Assembly (NCBI GenBank): GCA_021442155.1
Contig: CM038215.1
Coordinates: 277,128,413-277,192,412, forward strand
Origin: Cymbidium sinense
Taxonomy: Eukaryota; Streptophyta; Magnoliopsida; Asparagales; Orchidaceae
Length of the DNA stretch: 64,000 nucleotides
Direction: 5' to 3'
The notes below the pieces were generated by a model that saw only the letters and a program-made list of their open reading frames with translations, did not search any database and was not told the origin of the DNA. The position numbers and the translations under genes are program-made. Below are positions 1 to 12,761 of this stretch, one piece after another. Positions within the stretch are counted from its first letter, which is position 1, and each line of letters begins with the position of its first letter.

Positions 1-2054
1 CCATTCCTTGGCCACTTGGTACTCTCCCAATGGTCCACCTAGGCTAAGACATCCAACCTAAGGGTGGTTGGTCGGCCATGACCCATGGGAGTGAAATCAC
101 CTCACCCTCCCCCAGCATTTGAAACCCATAAGACACCCATGATTCCTCCTTGGCAGACACCTCCACACCTTCAACCAACCAAGTTGAGCCAACTCACCTC
201 CTCCATACCACCCATGACTGCCTGAGATACTTGGACGACCACTAGAAGACAAACTTGATCCCACCATCTGATTAAGATGAAGGGGGGTACACACACCCTC
301 GTTTCCACTCAAACACATAAAATCATTCCTTAGAACAATAGCTACTCAAGATGAGCTGATAGAGCCTTTTCTTAAGCTCCCAAGCTCATTCCTCGATCAA
401 AAATGCCATTTCCCAAAAGACACTCCACTTCCAACCTAACTTCCCATTTCCATCAAACTCAAAATAACTTTGACCTTCCTAGGCCTCATCAGAATGAATC
501 ATCTCCAAGCATCCTGCAAACAGACTTGATCAAATCTCCAAATCATCTCATGGCCTCAGTGAACGTCAGAATTGATCCAATTACACTCAGGGCTTCATCT
601 CCACTAGATGAAGCTTCCTCCATTTGAGCTAGTCTTGATCTGAGGTATGCTTCCAAAATTGATCCTGGCAAAATGGGTTGGAGCTTTTTCAAAAAAACTT
701 ATCTCATGTGATCTTAACCATTGGATCGATCGATGTCATGAGGTGGGATTTTGAGTTGATCAAGCTTGGGTAAGCTATCAAGTGAAATGGTAGACATTCT
801 TCAAAATCGAATCTTATGATCAAAATGTGATCAATTGATCCACTAGATAAATTATATTCTTGTGGGATTAATCATAGCATGATCTTAGATCAATGAGAAT
901 GCTCCTCACCATATCTTAGTCATAAGTTTTAAGTAGACGCGAATGCCATGTGGATTCTATCATATGTGATCAATAATTAGATTTAATTAGTTTAATTAAT
1001 CATTTTAATGGCTATCAAAAATCTTAATGTGATTAAAAAATGCAAATAAATATTCATTTTAAAGGTATTTAGAGGTTAATTAAGATCTTAATCAATTTGA
1101 ACATTTAATTAAGGATTTAATTACAAAATTTATTAGCAATTACTAATTACTTAAGAAATTAATATTTGTAATTTAATGGGATGATTGTTGCTCACTTAAT
1201 TAGAAAATTGACAAATTAAACTTAACTACTCTTTTAAAATATGATTAATTAAAAGAATATAACAAATAAATAATTAATTTTTTTAATCATTGTAGAGAAC
1301 TAATTTAAAATTCATTTCAATTTTAAAATAATAATTAAGATTTAATTAATTAATTAATTACAATCAAATTAAAATCATAATCACATTAGATTAAAAAAAC
1401 CAATTTTATGTGTTTAATAAAAAGGAGGATGAAATTGGTTTATCCACATGTGTGGAAAACCATAAAATTAATTAAGTCCTTTAATTAATTAACTATTAAT
1501 CATGAATTAAAATTTAATTTCTAAATTAGTAATTTTATGCATATCATGTATCATAATTATTTAAATTACTTTGAACATAAGTAAGAGTTAATTAATTAAT
1601 TCAACTTAATTAATCAAAATAAACTTAATTACATTTAAATTAAATCAAATTAAATATGGGAATGGGTAACAAGTATGATTTCTATTCTTCTTTAAATCAA
1701 ATCAAATTAAACTTAATTAATAAAGAAGTTTCTTTAAATAATCTTATGGTTGATATCCAAGAACTAGTTTTGAATAATCATATGCTTATATTTGATTGTC
1801 CTCTTATGTTAAATTTGGTATGTCATTTAATTCATCCATCTTTAAAATCAAGTAAAATAAAATGATTATTTTTTTATGTGTTGATTTAGTTTAATATATG
1901 TGTCATTATCATTATTAACCAAATATATCAAGTTAATAAATGAATAATAATATGTTGATGCTAGTTATAAATACTAATTATCCTTATAAAATGTATGAAT
2001 GTTAATTCTCTTCCTTTATTCATGTGTTGATTTATATAAATTAATGGTAAATTA

Positions 2055-3110
2055 TCTAGTTTACATCTAAACAGGTTTTAGCTAGCCCCAAATCATTTGA
2101 TTACTAACTTCTTTTAATAATCAAACCATTTGATTTCATTCTTATGTGTTTAACAATAGAATTTGATTTTTAATTTAATATATAATGATTCAATCAAACA
2201 TTATATTTTGATTTTTCTTTCATTTTATGTATACATCCATGTTGTCAAGAATAGTTCATTTGAATCAATCATTTGATCATCCATTTTTCAATCAGTATTA
2301 TATATTTATACATGTATATGTTTTATGTGAATGAAAATCCATTTTAAATTTAAATGCATTCATAATTGATATTTAATTATAATATTATTAATTATCATGT
2401 ATTTTTAAAGTTAATAAATGAATAATAATATGTGTTATGATGCTAGTTATACATACATAAAAAATGCATCTGCTTATAGCATAAGTGTATGAATGTTGAA
2501 TTCCCTTTTCATGTGTTGATTTATATAAATTGAATGGTAAAGAGTATATAGTCCGGACATCTAGAACATGAGGCTTTAGCTAGCCTAAGGAGGTCATTTG
2601 ATTACCTTCCTGGTTTAACAATGGCATACCCATTTGATTTCATTCTTATGTATTTCAACATTAGAATTTGGATACTTTAATTCATATATATAATGATTCA
2701 ATCAAACAAAATATACAATGTTTGCATGATTTTTTTTCCAACATTTATGTATACATCCATGTGTGTCTAAGAGAAGAAAGTATATAGTTTGACATCCAGA
2801 ATATGAGGCTTTAATTAGCCCCAAGGAGGTCATTTGATTACCTCACTTCCTGTTTAACAATGACACATACTTGCCTATATCTTTGTACATGTATATGTGA
2901 ATAGTGAATGAAAATCCCATTTTACATTAAAATGGCATGCATTCATAATTGACTAAGTGGTTGAATTAATTAGCCATATGATTTGGAGCTTACTTCTTAG
3001 GTTCATGTATACATATTTACATATGTTTGAATGCAAATGGGTATATAGTCTAGACATCTCAAGAATATAAGGCTTTAGCTAGCTCCAAAAAGGTCATTTG
3101 ATTACTTCAC
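2055..3110. repeat. Internal LTR tandem repeat, four diverged copies
   Basis: A motif containing 'gacatct(a)ga.catgaggctttagctagcc' followed by 'ggtcatttgattacc' recurs near 2060, 2550, 2790 and 3050, with spacings of roughly 480, 240 and 260 bp. The reverse-complement motif ('aggtacaagacctac...taatataccacttttct') occurs twice in the LTR at 14916-19358 (near 17630 and 17875), but once each near 27640 and 50030. Copy number of this block therefore varies between LTRs of the same family. Confidence 0.65.
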
Positions 3111-5734
3111 CTACCTGGTTTAACAATAGCACATGCTTATTTAATTTCATTCTTATGTCATTTTTGTATAAGAATTTGGATAAAGTTCTAAATTAATATG
3201 TTTAAATAATTTAATTAAATAAAATATAATTTCTAAACATACACATACATTCATAATTTAAGTGCTAAAATATGTTACATGTATAGATACACTTAGGATT
3301 AAATCATATGCATGTTACATGTGATGGAAAGGAATTATTTAGTATATATCATGTGGTAGTAATTCAATTAAATTAATCTTAAGATGCCTTTCATTTGAAT
3401 AGGATTACTTAAAGTGAACTTAAACTTAGGATTAATTAAATCATTTAATAAGCCATTCACTAAAGAGAACTAAATCAAAGTAATATACTTTAGAAAGTGA
3501 CTTATGGTATGAAGGAGGGCAATCCTTTTTTCCTTTCTTTATAATAGTTAGTTGCTAAGTGTAATCAAATGAAATAAAAGAAAACACAAATTAAACTACT
3601 TCAAGTAAAATCAACCTTTTATGTTAAATTGAATCCTTCTACACTTAGAAAATACAACACTAATGCCTAACAAGACTTACCACACAAGCCTTAATACAAA
3701 CATTAGAATTAAGTCACCACTTCTAGCTCTAAGTTAGGAAGGTATATGATGTGATATATGTTTTATTTTATGATGTATTATTTTAGATTGGATGTTAGCG
3801 TGTATGCTTCGTAGACTAGATGATAGGCCAATATTAGCTTAATCATGTTTTATGCATGGGATTATACTTAAGGGATGCTTAAAAATAAATGTGAATGCAC
3901 TTTTTACAGGTTACTTAAATCCTTAAGCATAATCCAACTTAGGATAGGTGGGCTTAGTTACCCATGTGTAGGGACCTAAGTACAAATTATAAATACAACT
4001 GCTTGAGATTATATGTATATTTAGCTAACCTCTTTTTTTCTGGTGTAGTTAGATTTACTTTCCCACATAAATGTAATTTTTGTAATAGGAATTAGGATTA
4101 GTGCTATGGGAGATTAGGATGAACAATGGTTAAAAGGCTTTGTCCTCGGGTACCCTCTGATGTCTTTGAAGCAAGAACCATCCAAATAAAAGATGGAACC
4201 AAATAAGAAATGGAGATATGTAGAAAAAAGACCCCCATAGCATTTAATACAATTACAATTATTCTTTCATATTCCAGGTTGTACAAGGGTAGAGCTTAGC
4301 TACCTATCTTTTATCTCTTCGGGTTGTACGGTAGTACCTGAGCGCACTGACCTTTAATTATGTTACGATAGTTTATATAACTATTTTATGTTATGTTTAC
4401 ATTATGCATTAGGATGGCATGCTTTTCATAGTTTGTTAAATGATTGATGCTTTAATGTGTGGCTTGGATACGATTAGGCTATCAGGATAAAAATAACTTT
4501 TTTACCCAACTAATCACTCATAACTAAATTTTAAATAACATCATCCTCATCATAAAGCCTAAGAAATAAATAAGATAATTAAAAGATTTAGCAACCCATT
4601 AGCTTTATGGTTGTATGTTTCACATCATGCGTGCACATTCTTTCTCTCTTGAACATGAAAGATCTCCATCCTTGCATGATAAATGAATGCTTGACCTATG
4701 AGGGCATCCCTTGTGGTGGAGAACACCTTCTTCTAGCTGATTTAACCCATAACCTATTTCATCATGCATTTAGGCATAAGAAATCTAAAAGCCTCTATCA
4801 AAATGATGTGTCTAAAATGAAATAAAATTTGAAAAGATTTTTGCATCTACAAATTAAGTCATATGCTCATACCACTCATGCTCTAGTCTCTTACGGAGTG
4901 TGTTTAGGACTTTAGTCTCTTTCTAATTAAAAAACTATCCTAGTTGTCTTGCAATCCATAAGACCGGACTACATGGCTTTAAAATCATAGATGTAGTTAG
5001 CTAGTAGCCACTCCAGGAGATTATAAATCCAGAAGTCGGATAATTTATTCTCTCTTGTGGAGGTAAACCCTTATGTCCACTTGTCACTTAGATTTAGGTC
5101 GTGCTATAGCTCATACTAAAGCTCCCTAGATTTAGGATCCAAGGTAACTATTTCCTTTGGGCTACGAGCATAAATCAACACCTCTTAAGCATTCCCACAA
5201 CCTTGTGTTGGTGTATTATAAGCCATAGTAATTTAATTAAATTTCAACTCAAAACATATAAATCTCCTCAACTTTAAAATTATAAAGCCCAACCATAAGA
5301 TAGATTGGAATGCTCACTAGGCCTCCTAGTATCATGAGCATTTCCTACTTATTTTATTTGGATTCCAAAAATAAATCTTCTCCTTGAACTTTCTCATTTG
5401 ATTTTCCAAATACAACCAATCCTTTAATAGTCTAACCTTGAAATCTTTGAAGAAGATAATTGTCTACTTTAATCGAGTATTATTAGAAAATTTCATTTCC
5501 TAATATGTATTTAACTATGGAGGATTACCTCCATAGGGATCTTAAGAACTTGGTTTAATATAAACCCTACTTTATTCACCCATGTAAAGTTGGGGAAAAA
5601 TCTCTCGTACATTTGAAGGCCCATCATGCCTTAGGAGTCCTTATTATGTGATTAGGGCCATTGTAGGGTGATGCCACTATCTTTTGAGATAGTACATTAT
5701 AACTCAATGTTCTACTTGATCACCTCAAAAAGTA

Positions 5735-5773
5735 CCCCCCCCCCTACGATCTGCATGGTGCCCCCCCCCCCCC
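5735..5773. repeat. Two long poly-C runs
   Basis: There are 10 C at 5735-5744 and 13 C at 5761-5773, near the CA end of the LTR. Related LTR copies have only a short run here (for example 'aagggggacacc' near 14955, read on the other strand). The runs are either local slippage expansions or sequencing error. Confidence 0.85.
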
Positions 5774-5797
5774 ATACATCCAAAATAATTACCACCA

Positions 5798-7945
5798 GGT
5801 CCTCTTGCCTTATTCATTGAATCCTCTCAACACCATCCATTCTTTTTGGGGTTTGGAGATGTCAATCCTCAAGCAGGCAAGGGTTCTTAGACTCATAATG
5901 TTGATTGATACACCTGGGTCAACCAAAACTCTAGATAGCCTGTATCTTCCAACATCCACTGTAATGTATAGATGCGATTGTGCTCGATCGTCCCTAGGAG
6001 TAAGTCTTCATCACTGAATGTAACTCCTAAGATGCCCTTTAAGTGGCATGCCTCACCTTTAATAGTGGTTAGCTGAGCTAAGTATATCTCTAGATCAAGT
6101 AAGGCCTTAATTAGAGATTTTCTCATCTCTTTGGATAAGACAAGGATGTCAAATATGCTTAACTTAGCTGGAAACTATCTAAGGTGAGCTAGGACATTGT
6201 AATCAACTCTAGCTTGGTCCTCCACAAGTATATCCATGGGTGGAGCATCTTATGGAGGGGCTATCTGCTCACTGGAACCAATGACTTGCTTACCCTTATC
6301 ACGAGGAGATACCTAGGAGGTAGAACTTTGCCATTGTGTAGGTTGACTTGTGACATCTTGGAATGATGAGCTTGTGGAAAGTTCTACTTCTCTCATCATA
6401 ACATACTCTCTTATGGGATCCTGAGTGCTTGACTCCAAGTCAATCTCAAGAGGTGAACCTGATTGATTCAGAGAAGGGTAGTCTTACTCTAAATTAGAAA
6501 GGAAGGGATTGGAACTACTATAGATATTATTTATACTCAGAGCTTTCACAGGAATAAAATCAAGAGCATCAGTAGACAATATATAAGTAGAATCCTTTCT
6601 TCATTAATTTTTTTTTGGGTGGAAGTACATGATAGAAATCACATAAAGTAAGGAGAGTAAGGAATTTAGTGCCTTATCTGTAGATACAACACTGTAGAAG
6701 AGGAGCTAGAGAGGTGAACAATAGTGGAGGAGTACTGACTGGATGTGGCACTACTGGACTATTCCTGGAAAGTATGGTGATCTGTTGTCGCTGTCACACT
6801 CCCCAAGTTGTCCTTTGCAACTAATAAACCTTCCTTGGTGTTGGAGGTTTGAGATACTTGAGGCATCTGCAAGGAAAGCTTCTTGAACTTAGAAATGATC
6901 TTCTTAGAGGTTCGAGATAGGGAGATATCCTAACCTTCTTTGGTCTTAAGAGGATCGCAAGTATCCCCAAGGTTTACTCTAACAGAACTGGATGGTTGTT
7001 CTAATAAGTATTTCTTAGGGATAATTATAGCTCCCAACTTGTAACTGTGCTCAAGCTAGTCCTTAAAAGTGATACAATTCTCTAAGACATGGCCAAACAT
7101 GCGTGGTAGGCAATAGGATCATCTTTCTTGCCCACTTCGCTAGCCTCTTAGGCTCGTAAAGTAAGGTTTCTTTAAGAGATTCTTAAAGTTTTCCAAACTA
7201 CCTCCCTCTTGAATGAATATGGCTTATTCAATCTATCGATAAGAGTAAGTGGAAGGTAACTACTTGGCGGTGGATATGAATACCGTTGCTGGGTAGGCTG
7301 TTGAGGTGGTGGAAATGATCATTGTGGCGGTTGTGGTGGCCGGTATGATGGCTCAGGTGGTGGAAGAGGAGGTGGCAAAGGAGGCTACTAAACTCATAGT
7401 CTCTCATACTGAACTTTGGTTGGATGCTTCCCTCTATTCACTAACATAATTGTCCCTGGCTTCTTCTCAAACACCTATGTCGCTTGGGCCTAGATGATTG
7501 GTCGGTAAAGGGCAATTGTTTGGCTTCCTCTTGTAGGCTAGCCACTTTGTTGATTAAATTCTCGAATGTTTTGATGGTAAAGCCCTTAAATATGAAGAAT
7601 CTCAATGGCATGCTGTTCGGATAACTGTGGTTCACATTTCATGCTCAGGTTGCCCCACCTGAGAATATAATCAATAAGGGATTCATTGAATTTCTGTTTC
7701 TCTATAATGAGGTCGCCTACAGTCACCCTCTACTAAGCTCCAAAAACCTCTTAATGAAGAGGTTGTCCAACTCAGCAAAAGTCTTCACCAAACTATTGGG
7801 CGGTTGAGAAATCAAATGCAACACCTTAGAGACTACTAATGAAAAGGCAAGAGGATTGTGCCATTGGTGTTGCAACAAATGCTCTAAAGTGTGCAATGAG
7901 TTATTGGGTTTCACCACCATCAAAATCTTGAAGGATGGTGGCACA
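5798..7945 (-). pseudogene. Broken gypsy gag-protease fragment
   Basis: Read on the minus strand, this is the capsid (gag) and aspartic protease part of a Ty3/gypsy polyprotein. In order from 7945 downward: a gag core at about 7945-7440, with KQKFNESLIDYI and RWGNLS near 7715-7650 and a segment ending NKVASLQEEAKQL near 7560-7510; a Pro/Gln-rich linker at about 7385-7255; a poorly conserved stretch; and protease sequence with VLVDPGVSINIM at about 5940-5896, where DPG stands in place of the usual D(S/T)G. Several frameshifts and stops break it. It ends in the protease at the LTR on one side (5798) and in telomere-like repeat on the other (7946), so neither gag start nor RT is present. The segment at 6400-6700 matches 40400-40735, so it is the same family as the larger pol remnant. 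Confidence 0.8.
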
Positions 7946-9860
7946 AAACCCTAAATAAAATAAAAACTAAATAAAAACCTAAACCTAAAAGATAAACCAA
8001 AAATAAAAAATAAAAAAATAAAAAAATAAAAAAAAATAAAAATAAACCTAAACCTAAAAAAAAACAAAATAAAATAAACATAAACCTAAACTAAAATAAA
8101 TAAAACCCAAACCTAAACCTAAAATAAACTAAACATAAACCCTAAACTAAATAAAATAAAATAAACAAAAAATAGACCTAAACCTAAACTAAAAAAAACC
8201 TAAAAATAAACCTAAAATTGAACATAAAAAATAAAATAAAACCTAAACCTAAACCTAAAATAAAAATAAAGCCTAAACATAAAAATAAAAAATAAAACTA
8301 AACTAAAAAAATAAACATAAACCTAAACCTAAAACCTAAAGAAACTAAAATAAATAAACCTAAACTAAATAAACTAAACTAAATAAAATAAAAGATAAAC
8401 CTAAATAAAATAAAATAAAATAAACTAAAATAAATAAAAAGTAAACTAAATAAACCTAAACCTATCAATTTACTTAACTTAAAAAAAACCCAAAACCATA
8501 AACTAACCCTAAACCCTAAACCATAAAAACCCTAAACCCTAAACTAACCCTAGACCCTAAACGCTAAACCCTAAACCCTAACCTAACCCCACCTAAAACC
8601 CTAAACCCTAAAACCCTAAACTAACTTTAAAACCCTAAACCCTAAATTTAAACTAACCTAAACCTAAACCATAAACCCTAAACTCCCTAAACAAAACTAA
8701 ATCTAAACCCTAAATCTAAATCCTAACCCTAAACCCTAAACCCCTAAACTAATTTAAACCCTGTTAACCCTAAACCCTAATCCCTAAACCCTAACCCATA
8801 AACCATAAACCCCAAACCCTAAAGCGTAAACATTAAACCCTAAACCCTAAACACTAAAACTAAACCCTAAACCCTATACCCTAAACCCTAAACCTTAAAA
8901 CTGCCAAAACTTAAACTAAATAAAACCTAAAAAAAATAAAAAGAATAAAAAAAACCTAAACTTAAATAAAATAAAATAAAAACCTAAACTATAACCTAAT
9001 CCTAAACCTAAAAAAAATAAAATAAACTAATAAAAATAAACTAAAATAAAATAAATAATAAGTTAAATTAAACTAAAAAATAAAATAAACCTAAGAACAA
9101 AAACCTAAATAAAATTAAAATTAAACATAAACTAAAAATAAAATAAACCTAATATAAAATAAAATAAAAACTAAATTCAAACCTAAACCTAAAAAAAAAC
9201 TTTAAATTAAAACCTAAAAATAAATAAAAAATAAAACCTAAACGCTTAACTAAAAAAAAATCCTAAAATAAAAATAAATAAAACAAAAGAAAATAAACCT
9301 AAACATAAACTAAAATATAAATAAAACCTAAACCTAATTCCTAAAATAAAATAAACCTAAACCTAAACCTAAACTAAATAAAATAAAATAAAGTAAAATA
9401 AACCTAAACCTATTAAATATAGAACCTAAAAATAAACCTAAAATAAAACCCAAAACCTAAACCTAAAAAAAAAAAATAAAATAAAAAACCTAAACCTAAA
9501 AATAAAAAATAAAACATAACCTAAAAAAATAAAATAAAAATAAAACTCAACTAAAAATAAACCTAAACCTAAAAAAATAAACTAAAATAAATAAACCTAA
9601 AATAAATAAACTAAACAAAAAATAAAAATAAAATAATCTAAAATAAATAAAAAATAAACTAAATATTCTAAATAAACCTCGGTTTACTTAATTTAAAAAA
9701 AACCCTAAACCCTAAAGGCATATAAACACTAAACCCTAAACCCTACATCACCCTAACCCTAAACCACAAACCCTAAACCTAAACCTAAAATATCTAAATA
9801 AATTTAAAATTAAACTTAAATCCTAATACCTAATAAACCTAAACCTAAACCTAAACCTTA

Positions 9861-10340
9861 AGAATGGGCAGAACCTTGACGGTAGGAACATCACCGTCAA
9901 ACAAGATCAGTCTAGATCTTGTGGTGGAGGCAAAGGCAGAGCCGGTCGTTATCGCAATGAAGGTGGGGTATTTAGAGGTGATGGTGGATATGGAGGTTGT
10001 GGTCAGAGCAATGGTGGTTATGGATGCGGGAGGAGTGATGGAGGTTACAGCCGTGGTGGTGGTGGAGGGAGAGATCATGGATATGATGGTTGATACCACT
10101 ACTCGAGAGGAGTTGTTGATGGGAACCGGAGAAATTGAAGAATGACATCCGATATGTTGCTTATGGAATTGTGTCTTTACTAGAGATTCTAGTTACTGAG
10201 TTTTGAATTGCTCTATGCGTGCTCATTTTTGATCTATGTCATCACTTCTATCTTAGAAAACTTTGTGTGTTACCTGGTTGATCAAATTGAAAAGAAGAAA
10301 TGTCCAATCTAAATTTGTTCTCTGTTAAATTAAAAAAAAA
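9861..10340 (+). pseudogene. GR-RBP 3' fragment, copy 1
   Basis: From AAT at 9863 the reading is NGQNLDGRNITVKQDQSRS and then a glycine-rich stretch (GGGG, GGYGG, RSDGGYSRGGGGGRD). NGQ.LDGR.ITV..AQSR is the last part of the RRM domain of plant glycine-rich RNA-binding proteins, which bind single-stranded RNA in cold and stress responses. The frame stays open for 76 codons to TGA at 10091. This stop looks like a G-to-T change in a GGA codon, because copy 3 reads on there to SDGNWRN. The first RNP motif and the start codon are missing. After the stop come the former C-terminus, a conserved 3' UTR (cttggttgat.aaat...aagaaatgt) and an A-run at about 10331-10340, then CCCTAAA repeat. No promoter is evident. 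Confidence 0.85.
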
Positions 10341-11010
10341 CCAAAAACCCTAAACTAAATCCTGAACCCTAAACCTAAAACTTAAACCCTAAACCCTAAA
10401 AACCCTAAACCCTAAACCCTAAAAGAAAAATAGAAACCATAAACCGTAAACCCCAAACCCTAAACCCTAAACCTAAACCCTAAACCCTAAAAAGAAAAAA
10501 ACCTAAACCTAAACTAAACCAAATCTAAAAATAAAATAAATAAAAAACCTAAACCAAATTAAAATAAAAAATAAAATAAAATAAAAACATAAACTAAAAT
10601 AATTAAACTAAACTAAATAAAAATAAAAAATAAATTTAAATAAAAATACAAAATAAAATAAACTAAAATGAATAAAAATAAACTAAATAAACCTAAACCT
10701 AATGGTATACTTATTTTTTTTAAAACAAAATCCCTAAAACATAAATCCTAAACGTAATCCCTAAAAAATAAACCATAAAGCTACAACCCTAAACCCTAAA
10801 CCCCAACCTAAACCCTAAACCCAAAAATCATAAACCCTAAACCCTAAACCCTAAATCATAAAACCTAAAACCCTAAACCCTAAACCATAAACCCTAAACC
10901 CTAAACCCTAACCCTAAACCATAAACCCTAAACCCTAAACCTAAACCTAAAGTAACTAAATAAATTAAAAAAAAAACCAAAACCCTAAAACCTAATAAAC
11001 CTAAATCCTA

Positions 11011-11414
11011 AGAATGGACATAACCTTGACAATCAGAACATCACCGTCAACCATTCTCAGTCTAGGTCTGGCGGTGGAGGCGAAGCCAAAGGTAGTGATT
11101 ATGGCAATGGTGGTGAGGGATCTAGAGGTGCTGGTGGATATGGAAATGCTGGTGGATCCCGCAACTTGAAAGGTCAGGGTGGTTCTGATGGGAACTAGAG
11201 AAACTTAATAACAACCGATCAGATCTGCTGCCTATAGAACTGTGTCCATACAGTAGAGATGGTTTTAGTTATCTAAGGTTTTTGATTTTCTCTATGCATG
11301 CTCATTTTTTATCTATGTCGCCACTTATGTCTTAGAAAACTTGGTGTGTTACTTGGTTGATGAAATCGAAATGAATAAATGTTGAATCTGAATTTGTTCT
11401 CTATTAAAAAAAAA
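11011..11414 (+). pseudogene. GR-RBP 3' fragment, copy 2
   Basis: It starts at the same point as copy 1 (AAT at 11013) and reads NGHNLDNQNITVNHSQSRSG, then a shortened glycine-rich region with about 30 codons lost relative to copy 3. It stays in frame to TAG at 11196, where copy 3 has the Trp codon of SDGNWRN. The 3' UTR is conserved and ends in an A-run at about 11406-11414. It is a decayed partial copy without the RNA-binding core and should not make a working protein. Confidence 0.8.
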
Positions 11415-12761
11415 CCAAAAATGCTAAACCCTAAATAAAAACCTGAATCATAAACCTAAAACCTAAACCCTAAATGCAAAACCATAAACCCTACAAACAC
11501 TAAATCCTAAACCTTAAATAATCTCCACCCCCTCAAAAGAAAAAGAAATTCTAAACCCTAAACTCTAAACACTAAACCCCAAACCCTAAACCTAAACTAA
11601 CCTTAAAACCTAAACCATAAACCCTAAAAGCTAAAACCTAAACCTAAACTAAATAAAACCTAAAATAAAATAAATAAAAAACCTAAACCAAAATAAAATA
11701 AATAAAATAAAATAAAATAAAACATAAACTAAAACCTAAACCTAATAAACCTAAAAGAAAATTAAAACTAAAATAATGTAAATAAAACCTAAACTAAACT
11801 AAAATAAAACCTAAATAAAATAAAACTTAACCTAAAATAAAATAAAATAAACCTAAAATAAAATAAAAAACTATATAAAACTTAAACCTAAAATAAACCT
11901 AAAAAATAAAACTAAAAATAAGAAAAAAATAAAACCTAAACCCTAAACTAAAAAAATAAACCTAAAATAAACTTAAACCTAAACTAAATTAAATAAAACC
12001 TAAACCTAAACCTAAAATAAACTAAACCTAAACCTAAACCTAAACAAAATAAAATAAAATAAACTAAAAATAAACCTAAACTAAAAAAATAAAACCTAAA
12101 AATAAACCTAAAATAAAAACCTAAAACCTAAAGCTAAAAAAATAAAATAAAACCTAAACCAAAACCTAAAAATAAAAAATAAAATATAAACCTAAAAATT
12201 AAAATAATAAGAAAATTAAACTAAAAGATAAATATAAACTTAAACCCAAAAGTAAAAAATAAACTAAAATAAATAAACCAAAAATAAATAAACTAAGCCA
12301 AATAAAAATAAAATTAAACATAAATAAATAAAATAAAATAAACTAAATAAAAATAAATTTTAAATAAACTAAATCTAAACCTAAACCCTAAACCCTAAAC
12401 CCTAAACTAACCATACCAAACCTTAAACCTAAACCTAAACCAAACTCCCTAAACCTAAACCTAAAACCTTAACCTAAAGCCAAGCTCTAAACCCTAAACT
12501 AAACCCTAAACCTAAACCCTAAATCTTAAACACTAAACCATAAACCCTAAACTCTAACCCTAAACCTAAAACTAAACCCTAAAACCCTAAACCCTAAAAC
12601 CTTAAACCCTAAACCTATAAACCCTAAACTAAACAAACCAAACCTAAACCTAAACCCTAAACCCTAAACCTAAACCCTAACCCTAAACTAAAAAACTAAT
12701 GCTAAAGTAACTAAATAAATTTAAATATAAACCTAAACCCTAAAATAATAAACCTAAACCT

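Larger units (their letters stand above)
1..5797 (+). mobile_element. Giant gypsy LTR, partial (copy 4), cut by window start
   Basis: This is non-coding LTR sequence of the family found repeatedly in this window. Read in reverse complement, 5100-5797 matches 14916-15600. The segment at 1-720 matches, also in reverse, 29400-30060 and 55140-55830; for example, the text around 590-625 pairs with the 'gcttc.cctagtgga' stretch at 55165. It ends with ACCACCA (CA at 5796-5797) directly against a protease remnant on the minus strand. The orientation is opposite to the LTRs at 14916, 25283 and 47330 and the same as the solo LTR at 50780. Positions 900-3500 are extremely AT-rich (TTAATTAA-type) and hold tandem repeats. 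The short ORFs here have no recognisable domain. I saw no gene. Confidence 0.75.

Noticed and set aside
9851..10099. Minus-strand Thr/Ser/Ile-rich ORF, and the overlapping + ORF starting at 9864
   Set aside because: Both are other-frame readings of the Gly-rich GR-RBP codons. The frame starting at 9863 gives the RRM end and RGG-type words.
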